Of a stretch of DNA of 64,000 nt, positions 1 through 8,467 are shown piece after piece (positions within the stretch are counted from its first letter, which is position 1; each line of letters begins with the position of its first letter). The notes beneath the pieces were generated by a model. The model did no database searches and was not told the DNA's origin. It saw only the letters and a list, made by a program, of their open reading frames with translations. The position numbers were made by a program, and so were the translations under genes. Origin of the DNA: Myxococcota bacterium (lineage in GTDB: Bacteria; Myxococcota_A; Polyangia; Polyangiales; Polyangiaceae); NCBI GenBank assembly GCA_963169915.1, contig CAUJEM010000166.1, positions 1 through 64,000 on the forward strand, given 5' to 3'.

Positions 1-894
1 GACGCTGATCATGCGCTCCTCCGCGCCGTAGCCGAGATCTTGCGCGAGCTGCAGCAGGCTGTCGCGGGTGACCCCGGGGAGCAGCGTCCCGGTGAGGCGC
101 GGCGTGACGAGCTTGGGCTTGCCGCCCTCGTCGAACACGAAAAAGATGTTCATTCCCCCCATCTCTTCGACCCAGCGGTGCTCCACCGCGTCGAGCCACA
201 CCACTTGATCGCAGCCCTCCGCGGAGGCCTGGCGTTGCGCCACGAGGCTGGCCGCGTAGTTGCCGGCGCACTTGGCCTCCCCCGTGCCGCCGGGAGAGGC
301 CCGCACGTAGTCCTCGCTCAGCCAGACCGAGACGGGTTTGACCCCACGCGGGAAGTAGGCGCCCGCGGGCGAGGCGAACACCGTGAACAGGTACTCCTTG
401 GCCGGCCTGACGCCCAGCGCCGCCTCGGTGGCGATCATGAGCGGCCGCAGGTAGAGGCTCTCGCCCACGGCTCTCGGTACCCAGGCCCGGTCTTGCTTGA
501 CCAAGGCGTCCAGCGACGCGAGGAAGGTCTCCACGGGCAGCTCTGGCATGGCGAGGCGCTTGGCGGAGTTGTTGAAGCGCCGCGCGTTGGCCTCTGGACG
601 AAACATCGCGATGCTGCCGTCCGCCTGGTGGTAGGCCTTGAGTCCCTCGAAGATGGCTTGCCCGTAGTGGAGCACCATCGCCGCTGGGTCGAGCTGGAAG
701 GGAGCGTAGGGCTCGAGCACGGGCCGCTGCCAGCCACCGCGCTCTTCGCTGTAGCGGAGGGTGACCATGTGCTCGCTGAAGACCCGCCCGAAGCCGAGGT
801 TTTCCATGCGTTTCTCGCGCTCCGCGGGCGGCACCGGCACCTTGGAGGGGCGCAGATCCACGGTCACGTTCGAGGGGGGGGGTTGCGTCGTCAA
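1..894 (-). CDS. ilvE: Branched-chain amino acid aminotransferase, 3' end outside window
   Basis: Fold-type IV, PLP-dependent aminotransferase that interconverts Val/Leu/Ile and their 2-keto acids with glutamate/2-oxoglutarate. The 298 visible codons run off the left edge. Family landmarks seen: [13 protein letters not shown], the arginine-bearing [11 protein letters not shown] block, YLRP, and EAKCAGNY, whose lysine is the expected Schiff-base residue, followed by WLDAVEH and the [10 protein letters not shown] region. The start is a TTG at 894 preceded by AGAGG about seven bases upstream; no ATG lies before the conserved N-terminal LGFG motif except one at the following Met, which would remove the basic leader. 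A run of nine G (C on the coding strand) falls in codons 4-7. It lies 79 bp downstream of, and on the same strand as, the metallopeptidase gene. Identity is firm; the C-terminus cannot be checked. Confidence 0.93.
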   Translation of the reverse strand, partial: MTTQPPPSNVTVDLRPSKVPVPPAEREKRMENLGFGRVFSEHMVTLRYSEERGGWQRPVLEPYAPFQLDPAAMVLHYGQAIFEGLKAYHQADGSIAMFRPEANARRFNNSAKRLAMPELPVETFLASLDALVKQDRAWVPRAVGESLYLRPLMIATEAALGVRPAKEYLFTVFASPAGAYFPRGVKPVSVWLSEDYVRASPGGTGEAKCAGNYAASLVAQRQASAEGCDQVVWLDAVEHRWVEEMGGMNIFFVFDEGGKPKLVTPRLTGTLLPGVTRDSLLQLAQDLGYGAEERMISV

Positions 895-973
895 GATGGT
901 CCTCTGGGGCGTCGCGTGGGGGTGGCTTGCCCTTCTTGCCCTGGGCTGGCGCTCACCGCAAGTGCCGAGCGCA

Positions 974-3295
974 TCATTGGAGGCAGCGCCGCGCGAGGCG
1001 CTCGACCGCCTCACGTTGTGCCATGGGGGATGATGGGAGCGCACGCCATGCCACCTCGGCGCGTGTGACGGCCTCACGGTCCCGCAGCGCGCACGCCGTC
1101 ACGAGCCGGAGCCGGAGCGCTTCGCGCTGCACGCGCTCCGACCGCAGCCGGCGCGCCAGCGCGAGCTCGAGCTCTTGTGCCGCCAGCTCATAGCGCTCCG
1201 CGCTCAGGTAGCCGCGCCCCAAGAGGTAGTGCGGCAGCCCCTCCTCCGGCGCCACCGTAGCCCACTCCGCGAGCCGCTGGCCGGTGAGCAGGCTCTCGCG
1301 CCCTCGCTGGAGGTCACCGATGAGGAGCGCCGCGACCGCGCGCGCCGCGACGCGGCCCGGCTCGGTGTGCGCTTGCCGTGCGGCGTCGAGCTTCACCTCC
1401 AGCGTCCGGAGCCGGTCCTCTCCCACGAGCTGGGGCAGCGCCGCTTCGTAGTGGCGCGCGGCATTGTCGTAGTGCTCCAGGGCCAGCTCTTGATCGCCGA
1501 GCGCCTCGAGCGCGCCGGCACGCTGCAGGCTGGTCAGCGCGTCCGACCCAGCGAGCGCGAGTAGCTGCGTCGTCGCCGCCTCGCCTTCGCCCCGAAGCTG
1601 GGCGCAGCGCACCAGCCCGAGCCTCGCCCAGTAGTGCCCCGGGTCCAGGCCGAGCAAGCGCTCGTAGCGAGCCCGCGCGCCCTCACCATCTCGGGCGTTG
1701 AGGCGCGCGTTGGCCTCGCCGTCGAGCCGATCGACCACCCGTGGGCAGCGGCGCCCGAAGATGGACGGTCGCTCGAAGCGAGCACGGGCCGCGGCCAGCA
1801 AGCTCGGCGAGAGCTGCACCTGCGCGAGGTCCGCCCGCCACGCCCGCTCCAGAGCCTCGAGCGACAGCCCGGTCACGCTCTCGAGCGAGGCCCCCGCGTA
1901 CCACCGCCGCACGGCCCCAGCGCCCCACCGCTCGTGCAAGAACCGCACGAAGGCGCCCGCCACCGTGTACGCGGTCGACGAGTTGAAGCTCAGGAACTCG
2001 AGCGCGAAGATCTGCCGCAGCGGCGGGAGGAGCTCGAGCTCGAGCAGCGCGGCGGACCACTGCTCGAGCGTGGCGTCGGCGCTCGCGTCCGGTGAGGCCG
2101 CCGTCGCCACCCCCTCGATCTTGCCCGGATCCGGGATGAGCCCACCCCAGCGGCCCGACACCCGGAGCGGCCCCGCGCCCACCGCGCCCGCCACCACGTG
2201 CGCCAGCTCATGCCCCAGCACGGGGTGGGGAAAGCCGCTCGCCTGGAGGTACACCTCCCGGCGCCAGGGCTTGGCGATGTACGTGCTGGCTGCGCCCATG
2301 GCGCGCAGCTTCTCGTAGCCGTTGGCGAACAGGTACACGTCGACCTGCCCGGTGAAGGGCTCCTCGAACCAAGCGTCGAGCTCCTGGAGGTGCTGCTCAC
2401 ACTCGCGTCCCAGCAGCTCGGCCGCGCCGCGTGAGACGTCCGCAGAGTAGTAGAGGTGACAGCGCTCGCCGTCGAGCTGCCGCCCCAGCGCGTCACGGAT
2501 GCTCTGCGCGGTGTTCCAGTGCCCCAGCGCCGGGCCCGAGGCGCTGTGAAGCAGGCTGAGGCTCCCTGCGGCGAGCCCGAGCAGCGCCCACGGCCAGGAG
2601 CGCCACCCGCACCGAAGGCGCGGCGCTCGCGAGAGGTGGGCGGCCAGGACGCCGAGCGCCAGCAGACTACAGGCCGTCCCCACCCGATAGCTGAGCAGCG
2701 GCTGGACGGAGTCCACCACCGTGTCGTAGAGCGGGCCTGCCAGGTGCCCGAAGAACGGGTCGAACGCGAAGACCATGGGGCTCGACCAGAAGCGCCAAGC
2801 GCTGAGCCCCCACGAGCCCAGGATCATGAGCGCCGCGCCGCCGAGCGCGGCGCGGCGCGGGCGCCGACTCCCGCGCGCGAGCCAGCCGAGCAGCGCCCCA
2901 CCGCCCCCTCCCAGCACGGCCCCCACGCCGCCTCCCAGGCTCATCATGGCGAGGCCCTCGGTGACGTCGCAGGTGCCGACGCGCACGCCGTGGAGGACGC
3001 TGATGGCCAACCCCACGCCGACGTGTCTCGCGCCGAGCCACGCGCCCTGGCCGTAGCTCTCGAGCGCCGTCCCCCGCCCTGTGCACGCTCCGAGCGCCGC
3101 CCCCATCGCCGCCAGCGGCGGCGCCACGAAGCCGAGCGCGAGCGCCGCCTCGTACCCCGGCCCAGCGAACTGCGGGAGCCAGCCCGACGCGCTCAGCAGC
3201 GCCGCGGCCAGGAGCAGGCTCCAGTGTCGCGCCGCGAGCGCCGCGAGGCGCTTCGTCCGCCGCTCGGGCCTCGCCCGTGTGGGCTCAGGGCTCAG
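974..3295 (-). CDS. Membrane-anchored HExxH metallopeptidase with C-terminal TPR repeats
   Basis: About 773 residues. The N-terminal third contains several hydrophobic segments ([13 protein letters not shown], the Gly/Ala-rich [15 protein letters not shown] region, [14 protein letters not shown]). A zinc-peptidase core follows with HELAH at residues 362-366 and a downstream glutamate in KIEGVA, the arrangement of the gluzincin peptidase-MA-like group. The last ~300 residues look like TPR repeats (for example [23 protein letters not shown] and [14 protein letters not shown] pieces). The substrate is unknown. The start is unusual: no ATG, GTG or TTG lies in frame between an improbable ATG 186 nt earlier, inside the lon-like gene, and a GTG after the first membrane segment. 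A CTG at 3295, preceded by GGAGGAGG at good spacing and overlapping the lon-like stop by 11 nt, is the best candidate. Probably translated together with the lon-like gene. Confidence 0.72.
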   Translation of the reverse strand: MSPEPTRARPERRTKRLAALAARHWSLLLAAALLSASGWLPQFAGPGYEAALALGFVAPPLAAMGAALGACTGRGTALESYGQGAWLGARHVGVGLAISVLHGVRVGTCDVTEGLAMMSLGGGVGAVLGGGGGALLGWLARGSRRPRRAALGGAALMILGSWGLSAWRFWSSPMVFAFDPFFGHLAGPLYDTVVDSVQPLLSYRVGTACSLLALGVLAAHLSRAPRLRCGWRSWPWALLGLAAGSLSLLHSASGPALGHWNTAQSIRDALGRQLDGERCHLYYSADVSRGAAELLGRECEQHLQELDAWFEEPFTGQVDVYLFANGYEKLRAMGAASTYIAKPWRREVYLQASGFPHPVLGHELAHVVAGAVGAGPLRVSGRWGGLIPDPGKIEGVATAASPDASADATLEQWSAALLELELLPPLRQIFALEFLSFNSSTAYTVAGAFVRFLHERWGAGAVRRWYAGASLESVTGLSLEALERAWRADLAQVQLSPSLLAAARARFERPSIFGRRCPRVVDRLDGEANARLNARDGEGARARYERLLGLDPGHYWARLGLVRCAQLRGEGEAATTQLLALAGSDALTSLQRAGALEALGDQELALEHYDNAARHYEAALPQLVGEDRLRTLEVKLDAARQAHTEPGRVAARAVAALLIGDLQRGRESLLTGQRLAEWATVAPEEGLPHYLLGRGYLSAERYELAAQELELALARRLRSERVQREALRLRLVTACALRDREAVTRAEVAWRALPSSPMAQREAVERLARRCLQ

Positions 3296-5675
3296 CCGGA
3301 CCCTCCTCCGTGGGCTCCTCGACCGCGGCCTCGTCCGTAGTGGGTCCCGGCGCTGGTGGCGCGAGGAGCAGCGGGAGCACCTGATCGAGCTCGGCGACGA
3401 AATGCAGGCGCAGCTCCCCGCGGACGTCCGCCGGAAGCTCTTCGAGGTCTCGGCGGTTACGCTCCGGGAGCACCACCTCACGCACCCCCGCGCGGTGCGC
3501 GCCGAGCAGCATGGGGACGATCCCGTGGACGGGGAGGATCTTCCCTCGGAGCGTCAGCTCCCCCACCACGGCGACCTCCGGGTGCGTCGGGGCCCGTAGC
3601 AGCAACGAAGCGACCGCGACGAAGATGGGCAGCCCGGCGGCCGCCGCGTCCAGGGCGCCCCGCGCGCGCGGGATGTGCACGTGCAGATCGATGCCGCTGA
3701 GCCAGTCCGGCGGGAGCAGGAGCCGCTCGGCGCGCGCGCGCACCAGCGCGACCGCCGCGCTGGCGGCCTCCTTCATCACGTCGTGGAGCTTGCCCGTCAC
3801 CTGGACGTTGCCGTGACCCGGCATCTGCGTCGCCTCGACGAACAGCAGCGCTCCACCGGCGGCGTCGTGCGCCAAGCCCAAGGCGACCCCGGGGGCCTGC
3901 CGGCCCTCGGTGAGCTCCGGCCGGTAGCGCGCGGGGCCGAGCACCGCCTCGAGGTGCTCCGGATCCGCGGTGAGCCGCTCCGTGAAGCGCCCCTCCGCCA
4001 AGCGCACCGAGACCTCTCGACAGACGGCGGCGATCTCCCGCTCGAGGCCGCGGACGCCCGCCTCACGCGTGTACGCGTCGATGAGCGCGTCGATGCCCTC
4101 TTCGGTGAACGCCAGGTGCTCCTCCCCCAGGCCGTGCTCCTTCAGCTGCTTGGGGACGAGGAACTGCTTGGCGATCTCGCGCTTCTCCACTCGCGTGTAG
4201 CCCGGCACCTCGATGACCTCCAAGCGATCTCTCAGGGCCTCGGGGATGTCTCGAAAGGTGTTGGCGGTCGCGAGGAACGTGACCTGAGAGAGATCGAAGG
4301 GCAGATCGATGTAGTGATCTTGGAAGGTGCCGTTCTGCGCCGGGTCGAGCACCTCCAGCAGCGCGGCCGCCGGATCACCTCGCACGTCGGCCCCGAGCTT
4401 GTCGATCTCGTCGAGGACGAGCACCGGGTTCTTGGTGCCCACCTTCTTCAGCGCTTGGAGGATCCGCCCCGGCAGGGCACCGACATAGGTGCGCCGGTGA
4501 CCCCGCACCTCGGCCTCGTCCCGCACCGCCCCCAAGGCCACGCGCGCGTAGCGCCGCCCCATGGCTCGCGCGATGCTCCGGCCGAGCGAGGTCTTGCCCA
4601 CGCCCGGAGGTCCGACGAAAAGGAGGATGGGGCCGCGCTGATCTCGCCGGAGCTGCCGGATGGCGCTGTACTCCACGATCCGCTTCTTGACGTCCTCGAG
4701 CCCATAGTGGTCTTCCCCGAGGCAGCGCCGGACCTCCCTCACGTCGAGCCGGTCCGGCGTGGTGCGGTTCCACGGCAGGTCCGCGAGCCACTCCACGTAG
4801 TTGCGCGTGAGCTGATACTCGGCGGACTGCTGCTGCATGCCGCTCATCCGTGAGAGCTGCTTGCGCGCCACGAGGAAGGCCTCCTCCGGCAGCTCCGCGC
4901 GCGCGATACGCTCGCGGAGCTGCTCGAGCTCGTCGTCGTCGACGTTCTCTCCGAGCTCCTCTCGGATGAGCCTGAGCTGCTGTCTCAGGGCGTAGTCACG
5001 CTGGCTCTGGCTCAGCTCCTCCTGCACCAGGTGGTGGACCTCACCGCGGACGCGCAGGACCTCCAGCTGCTTGGCGACGAGCTGCTCGATCAGCGCCAGC
5101 CGCGCCTCCGGGGCCATGGCCTGGAGGACCGCTTGCCGCTCGGCGAGCGTGATGTACTCCTCCGGGAGGTTGGCGGCGATGACGTCGGCCAGCGCCCCCG
5201 GCTGGCGCACGTTGTCGAGCGCGGCAAGCAGCTCCGGTGAGAACGCCGGCAGCTCCGACAGCAGCCGCCGCATCATGGCGCGGAGCTGCTGCCCTTGCTC
5301 CAGCAGCTCGGGAGACACCTCGACCGGATCGTCATGGCGGGTGATGGGCGCCTGCATGAAGGGCTCGAGCCGCCCCCCCTCTTCGAGGCGAAAGCGCGCG
5401 ACGCCGCTCAACACCACGCTGTAGTTGGTCGGCCCGAGCCGGATGACCTTGACGACCCTCGCGAGGGTCCCGACCTTCAAGAGGTCGGTGAAGGTGGGCT
5501 CCACCACGTCTGGATCGGCTTGGGAGAGCACGCCCACGAGGGAGCTGCTCCGCTCTGCCAGCTCCTCGACCAGCCGGACGCTCCGCGGCCGCCCGACGTT
5601 GATGGGCACCACGGAGAGCGGGAACAGCACCGCGTTCCGGAGGGGCAAGATGGGCAGCGTCTCCGCGTCCGACAT
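3285..5675 (-). CDS. Lon-family AAA+ protein with both catalytic residues replaced
   Basis: 796 residues with the full LonA layout: N-terminal substrate-binding domain (LPILPLRNAVLFP at the start), AAA+ ATPase with Walker A GPPGVGKT at 355-362 and Walker B VLVLDEID ending near 425, and a C-terminal Lon proteolytic fold. Numbering matches E. coli Lon without offset, which makes the comparison direct. The motif KDGPSAG around Ser679 reads LDAAAAG here (Ala679), and the GGLKEK motif with Lys722 reads HGIVPM (Met722). Both members of the Ser-Lys dyad are therefore missing while the ATPase motifs look intact. It is best read as a proteolytically inactive, ATP-driven unfoldase or adaptor, not a protease; that role is inference. 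There is no sign of frameshift or decay. A canonical Lon is expected elsewhere in the genome. Confidence 0.9.
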   Translation of the reverse strand: MSDAETLPILPLRNAVLFPLSVVPINVGRPRSVRLVEELAERSSSLVGVLSQADPDVVEPTFTDLLKVGTLARVVKVIRLGPTNYSVVLSGVARFRLEEGGRLEPFMQAPITRHDDPVEVSPELLEQGQQLRAMMRRLLSELPAFSPELLAALDNVRQPGALADVIAANLPEEYITLAERQAVLQAMAPEARLALIEQLVAKQLEVLRVRGEVHHLVQEELSQSQRDYALRQQLRLIREELGENVDDDELEQLRERIARAELPEEAFLVARKQLSRMSGMQQQSAEYQLTRNYVEWLADLPWNRTTPDRLDVREVRRCLGEDHYGLEDVKKRIVEYSAIRQLRRDQRGPILLFVGPPGVGKTSLGRSIARAMGRRYARVALGAVRDEAEVRGHRRTYVGALPGRILQALKKVGTKNPVLVLDEIDKLGADVRGDPAAALLEVLDPAQNGTFQDHYIDLPFDLSQVTFLATANTFRDIPEALRDRLEVIEVPGYTRVEKREIAKQFLVPKQLKEHGLGEEHLAFTEEGIDALIDAYTREAGVRGLEREIAAVCREVSVRLAEGRFTERLTADPEHLEAVLGPARYRPELTEGRQAPGVALGLAHDAAGGALLFVEATQMPGHGNVQVTGKLHDVMKEAASAAVALVRARAERLLLPPDWLSGIDLHVHIPRARGALDAAAAGLPIFVAVASLLLRAPTHPEVAVVGELTLRGKILPVHGIVPMLLGAHRAGVREVVLPERNRRDLEELPADVRGELRLHFVAELDQVLPLLLAPPAPGPTTDEAAVEEPTEEGPAEP

Positions 5676-5682
5676 GGCTCAG

Positions 5683-5691
5683 ACCCTAGTA
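5683..5691 (-). promoter_or_regulatory. Possible -10 element before the lon-like gene
   Basis: On the minus strand the sequence GTACTAGGGT contains TACTAG and TAGGGT, ending 10 and 7 nt before the ATG at 5675. Either would give an extremely short leader. No convincing -35 was found. Confidence 0.35.
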
Positions 5692-5764
5692 CGGCCCCCT
5701 GGGAGATCCAGCGCAGCCCGTGGCGCGGCAGGCGCTGGGTCGTTCGTGCTAAGACCCTCGAGCC

Positions 5765-6436
5765 GTGCGGCCGCTCCTCGCCTCGCTCTCCTCTCTGGGC
5801 CTCGGCCTCGCGCTCACGGCGTGCGGCGGGGGTGAGGCGCTCGGGCCGCGCGAGGTCCTCAGCGCCTACGCCACCGCCGTGGAGCAGGGGGACGCGGAGG
5901 CCGCCTACGCCCTGTTGAGCGCCGAGGCTCGAGCCACGCTGAGCTTCACGGATTTCGCCAAGATGCTGCGTGACCACCCCGAAGAGCTGCGGGCGCTGGC
6001 GAGCGCGCTCCGGCGCCCCAGCGGCGACGCGCTCGTCCGGGCGAGCCTGACGGCCGCCAACGGCGAGACGCTGGAGCTCGTGATGGAGGACGGGCGTTGG
6101 CGCCTCGAGGCCGAGGCGCTCGATCTCTATGGGCAGTCGACGCCGCTCGCCGCCGTGCGCACCTTCATCCGCGCGGTCGCGCATCAGCGCTGGGACGTCT
6201 TGCTCAAGCTCGTCCCCGAGGAGCAGGCCGAGGGGCTGGACGCCGAAAAGCTGCGCGCATCGTGGGAGGGGGAGCAGCGACGCGACCTCGAGCAGCTCGT
6301 CCAGGCTTTACAGGCTGCCCTGCCCACGGCGGAGGTGGAGCTGCTGGGCGACCGGGCCACCTTGAGCTATGGCGCGACCGGCACCGTCGAGCTACTCCGC
6401 GAGTCCGGACGCTGGAAAATCGAGGATTTCAAATGA
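5765..6436 (+). CDS. Putative lipoprotein upstream of hisB
   Basis: 223 residues with a GTG start. A short signal peptide ends in the lipobox LTAC, followed by GGG, so it is probably lipid-anchored. The mature part resembles two tandem small alpha+beta units: the first includes VLSAYATAVEQGDAEAAYALL, the second VRTFIRAVAHQRWDVLLKLV; both end in ...GRWRLE / GRWKIEDF strands, the look of NTF2-like or DUF4878-like repeats. No catalytic residues stand out. Its stop overlaps the hisB start (ATGA), so it is translationally coupled to histidine biosynthesis genes, but nothing in the sequence links it to histidine chemistry. The promoter region is shared with the divergent lon-like gene, which lies 89 bp away. 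Confidence 0.75.
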   Translation: MRPLLASLSSLGLGLALTACGGGEALGPREVLSAYATAVEQGDAEAAYALLSAEARATLSFTDFAKMLRDHPEELRALASALRRPSGDALVRASLTAANGETLELVMEDGRWRLEAEALDLYGQSTPLAAVRTFIRAVAHQRWDVLLKLVPEEQAEGLDAEKLRASWEGEQRRDLEQLVQALQAALPTAEVELLGDRATLSYGATGTVELLRESGRWKIEDFK

Positions 6437-7026
6437 ACCGCGTCGCCACCCACCACCGCAAGACCTCCGAGACGGACATCTTCGTGCGCGTCGGCCTCGA
6501 TGGCACGGGACGCTATCAGGTGTCCACGCCGCTGCCCTTCCTCACGCACATGATCGAGCAGCTCAGCCGCCACGGCGGGTTCGATCTGGAGGTGCGCGCG
6601 CAGGGCGACGTGGAGATCGACGGGCACCACACCACCGAAGATCTGGGCCTGGTGCTCGGCAAGGCCGTGCTCGAGGCGCTGGGCGAGCGGCGCGGCATCC
6701 GCCGCTACGGAGACGCCACCCTGCCGATGGATGAGACGCGCGTCAGCGTGGCCCTCGATCTCGGGGGGCGCGCCTTCTTCGTCTGGCGCGTGCCGCTCCC
6801 CAAGGCCAAGCTGGGCGCTTGGGACGTGGAGCTGGCGCCGGTCTTCTTCGAGGCCTTCGCCCGCGCGGCCCAGTGCAACCTGCACGTGGTCCTGCACGAG
6901 GGGGACAACCTGCACCACATCGTCGAGGCGTGCTTCAAGGCGCTCGCCAAGGCGCTCCGTCAAGCCACCGAGCTCGACCCCCGAGCGGGCGACGCTCTGC
7001 CGTCGACGAAGGGCGCCTTCGATTGA
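6433..7026 (+). CDS. hisB: Imidazoleglycerol-phosphate dehydratase
   Basis: 197 residues, the usual length of a monofunctional HisB. It catalyses dehydration of imidazole-glycerol phosphate to imidazole-acetol phosphate, step six of histidine synthesis. The metal-binding signatures are clear: FLTHMIEQLSRHGGFDL, EIDGHHTTEDLGLVLG near the middle, and NLHHIVEACFKALAKALR at the C-terminus. A start at the ATG overlapping the preceding lipoprotein stop gives the standard N-terminus with the conserved RKTSETDI stretch. The reading frame ends in GAT TGA, where the next gene, hisH, starts with an overlapping TTG. Gene order hisB-hisH-hisA is a classic histidine operon segment; hisF, hisIE and the other genes are not in this window. 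Confidence 0.97.
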   Translation: MNRVATHHRKTSETDIFVRVGLDGTGRYQVSTPLPFLTHMIEQLSRHGGFDLEVRAQGDVEIDGHHTTEDLGLVLGKAVLEALGERRGIRRYGDATLPMDETRVSVALDLGGRAFFVWRVPLPKAKLGAWDVELAPVFFEAFARAAQCNLHVVLHEGDNLHHIVEACFKALAKALRQATELDPRAGDALPSTKGAFD

Positions 7027-7655
7027 TCGCCGTCGTCGTCGACACCCAGCTCGGCAACCTCCGCTCCGTCGAGCGCGCCGTGAGCGCGGCCGCGCAGCGG
7101 GCGGGGCTCCCGGGAGAGGTCCGGCGCTCGAGCGATCCCGACGTCATCGCCCGGGCGCCGCGCCTGGTCGTCCCGGGCCAGGGTGGGTTTCGAGTGGGCG
7201 CGTCGCGCCTGACCGAGGGGCTCGGCGAGGCGCTGCTCGAGCGCCTCCGGGCGGGGACTCCCTACCTGGGGATCTGCCTCGGACTGCAGCTCCTCTTCGA
7301 GGCCAGCGAAGAGGCTCCGGGGAGCCCGGGCCTCGGGTGGTTTCGGGGAACGGTCCGGCACCTTCGAGCACAGCCCGAGGCCAAGGTGCCCCAGGTGGGG
7401 TGGAACCAGCTCGAGCTCCGCCACGGCGGACACCGGTGCCTGCAGGCCGCGGGCGGCGAGGGGGCGTGGCTCTACTTCGTCCACTCGTACCACGCGGAGC
7501 CTGCCGAGCACGCGCTCGTCAAGGCGGTGGCGCGCCACGGCGACGCCTGGGTGACCGCCGCGGTGGCGCACGAGCACGTGCTCGCCACCCAGTTTCACCC
7601 GGAGAAGAGCCAGGGCGCCGGCTTGGCGCTGCTCGCGGAATTCCTGCGGCTCTAG
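7023..7655 (+). CDS. hisH: Imidazole glycerol phosphate synthase, glutaminase subunit
   Basis: 210 residues. Class I glutamine amidotransferase that supplies ammonia to HisF for making imidazole-glycerol phosphate and AICAR. The nucleophile elbow GICLGLQLLFE carries the active-site Cys, and the His-Glu pair is in the TQFHPEKS motif near the C-terminus. The start is the TTG that overlaps the hisB stop (TTGA); this gives the standard N-terminus IAVVVDTQLGNLRSVERA. Longer upstream in-frame extensions would lie inside hisB and are not plausible. Partner hisF is absent here, so the heterodimer must be completed from another locus. Confidence 0.96.
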   Translation: MIAVVVDTQLGNLRSVERAVSAAAQRAGLPGEVRRSSDPDVIARAPRLVVPGQGGFRVGASRLTEGLGEALLERLRAGTPYLGICLGLQLLFEASEEAPGSPGLGWFRGTVRHLRAQPEAKVPQVGWNQLELRHGGHRCLQAAGGEGAWLYFVHSYHAEPAEHALVKAVARHGDAWVTAAVAHEHVLATQFHPEKSQGAGLALLAEFLRL

Positions 7656-7688
7656 GCGAACGCCGGCCCTCTTGATAAGGCAGCGGAC

Positions 7689-8405
7689 GTGGAGCTCTAC
7701 CCTGCGATCGACCTGCTCAACGGCCAAGCCGTGCGCCTCATGCAGGGGGACTTCGACCGAGTCACGGTCTACGCCTCGGACGCGGTGGCGCTCGCACGCT
7801 CGTGGAGCCAGCTCAGCCGGCGGCTGCACCTGGTCGATCTCGAGGGCTCACGCTCGGGCGGCCCGAGCCAGCATCGGCTCGTGGCGGAGGTGCTGCGGGC
7901 CTTCGGCCCTGGCGGCCAGGTGGGCGGGGGGGTGCGCTCGCTCGAGACCGTCGCCGCGCTCATGGCGCAAGGGGCCGAGCGCGTGGTGCTCGGCACGGCA
8001 GCCCTCCACGACCCAGCGCTAGTGGGCGCCGCGGCCGAGCGCTACCCTGGGCGCATCGTGCTCGCGCTCGATGCGCGTGAGGGTCAGGTGCTCACCCGCG
8101 GCTGGCTCGACGCCTCGGGAGTCAGCGCCGTACACTTGCTCGCCCGCTACGCGGACCTCCCGCTCGCCGGGGTCCTCTACACGGACGTGGAGCGGGACGG
8201 CACCGAGGTCGGCCCCAACCTCCGGGAGACGCTCCGGCTCGCCGAGAGCAGCTCCCTCCCCGTCATCGCCAGCGGCGGCGTGGGGACGCTGGAGCATCTG
8301 AGAGAGCTGAGCGCCACCGGCCTCATCGCCGGCGCCATCGTCGGGCGAGCGCTGCACGAGGGCCGCTTCTCCCTGCTGGAGGCGCTCGAGGCGTGCGGCG
8401 GCTGA
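7689..8405 (+). CDS. hisA: ProFAR isomerase HisA
   Basis: 238 residues, an (alpha/beta)8 barrel isomerising 5'-ProFAR to PRFAR in histidine synthesis. Seen: N-terminal YPAIDLLNGQAVRL with the catalytic Asp, VGGGVRS and VIASGGVGTLEHL phosphate-binding loops, and LYTDVERDGTEVGPN containing the second catalytic Asp region. It starts with GTG 33 bp after hisH and ends 62 bp before the next gene, so it closes the visible histidine cluster. Actinobacterial PriA-type bifunctionality is not suggested, because a separate trp gene set is not visible either way; I would treat it as ordinary HisA. Confidence 0.96.
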   Translation: MELYPAIDLLNGQAVRLMQGDFDRVTVYASDAVALARSWSQLSRRLHLVDLEGSRSGGPSQHRLVAEVLRAFGPGGQVGGGVRSLETVAALMAQGAERVVLGTAALHDPALVGAAAERYPGRIVLALDAREGQVLTRGWLDASGVSAVHLLARYADLPLAGVLYTDVERDGTEVGPNLRETLRLAESSSLPVIASGGVGTLEHLRELSATGLIAGAIVGRALHEGRFSLLEALEACGG

Positions 8406-8449
8406 GCGTCGCCTCCACGCGAGCCCTCCTCGGCGGGGCCATCCCCGAG

Positions 8450-8455
8450 TAGGCT
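8450..8455 (+). promoter_or_regulatory. -10-like TAGGCT before the TPR gene
   Basis: TAGGCT ends 12 nt before the ATG at 8468. The stretch between is GC-only and has no good Shine-Dalgarno, so transcription from it would yield a leader of only a few bases. Confidence 0.45.
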
Positions 8456-8467
8456 CTACGGCCCGGC

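Noticed and set aside
3285-5675. Calling the Lon-like protein an active ATP-dependent protease
   Set aside because: Both catalytic residues are replaced, so only Lon-family AAA+ protein is supported.
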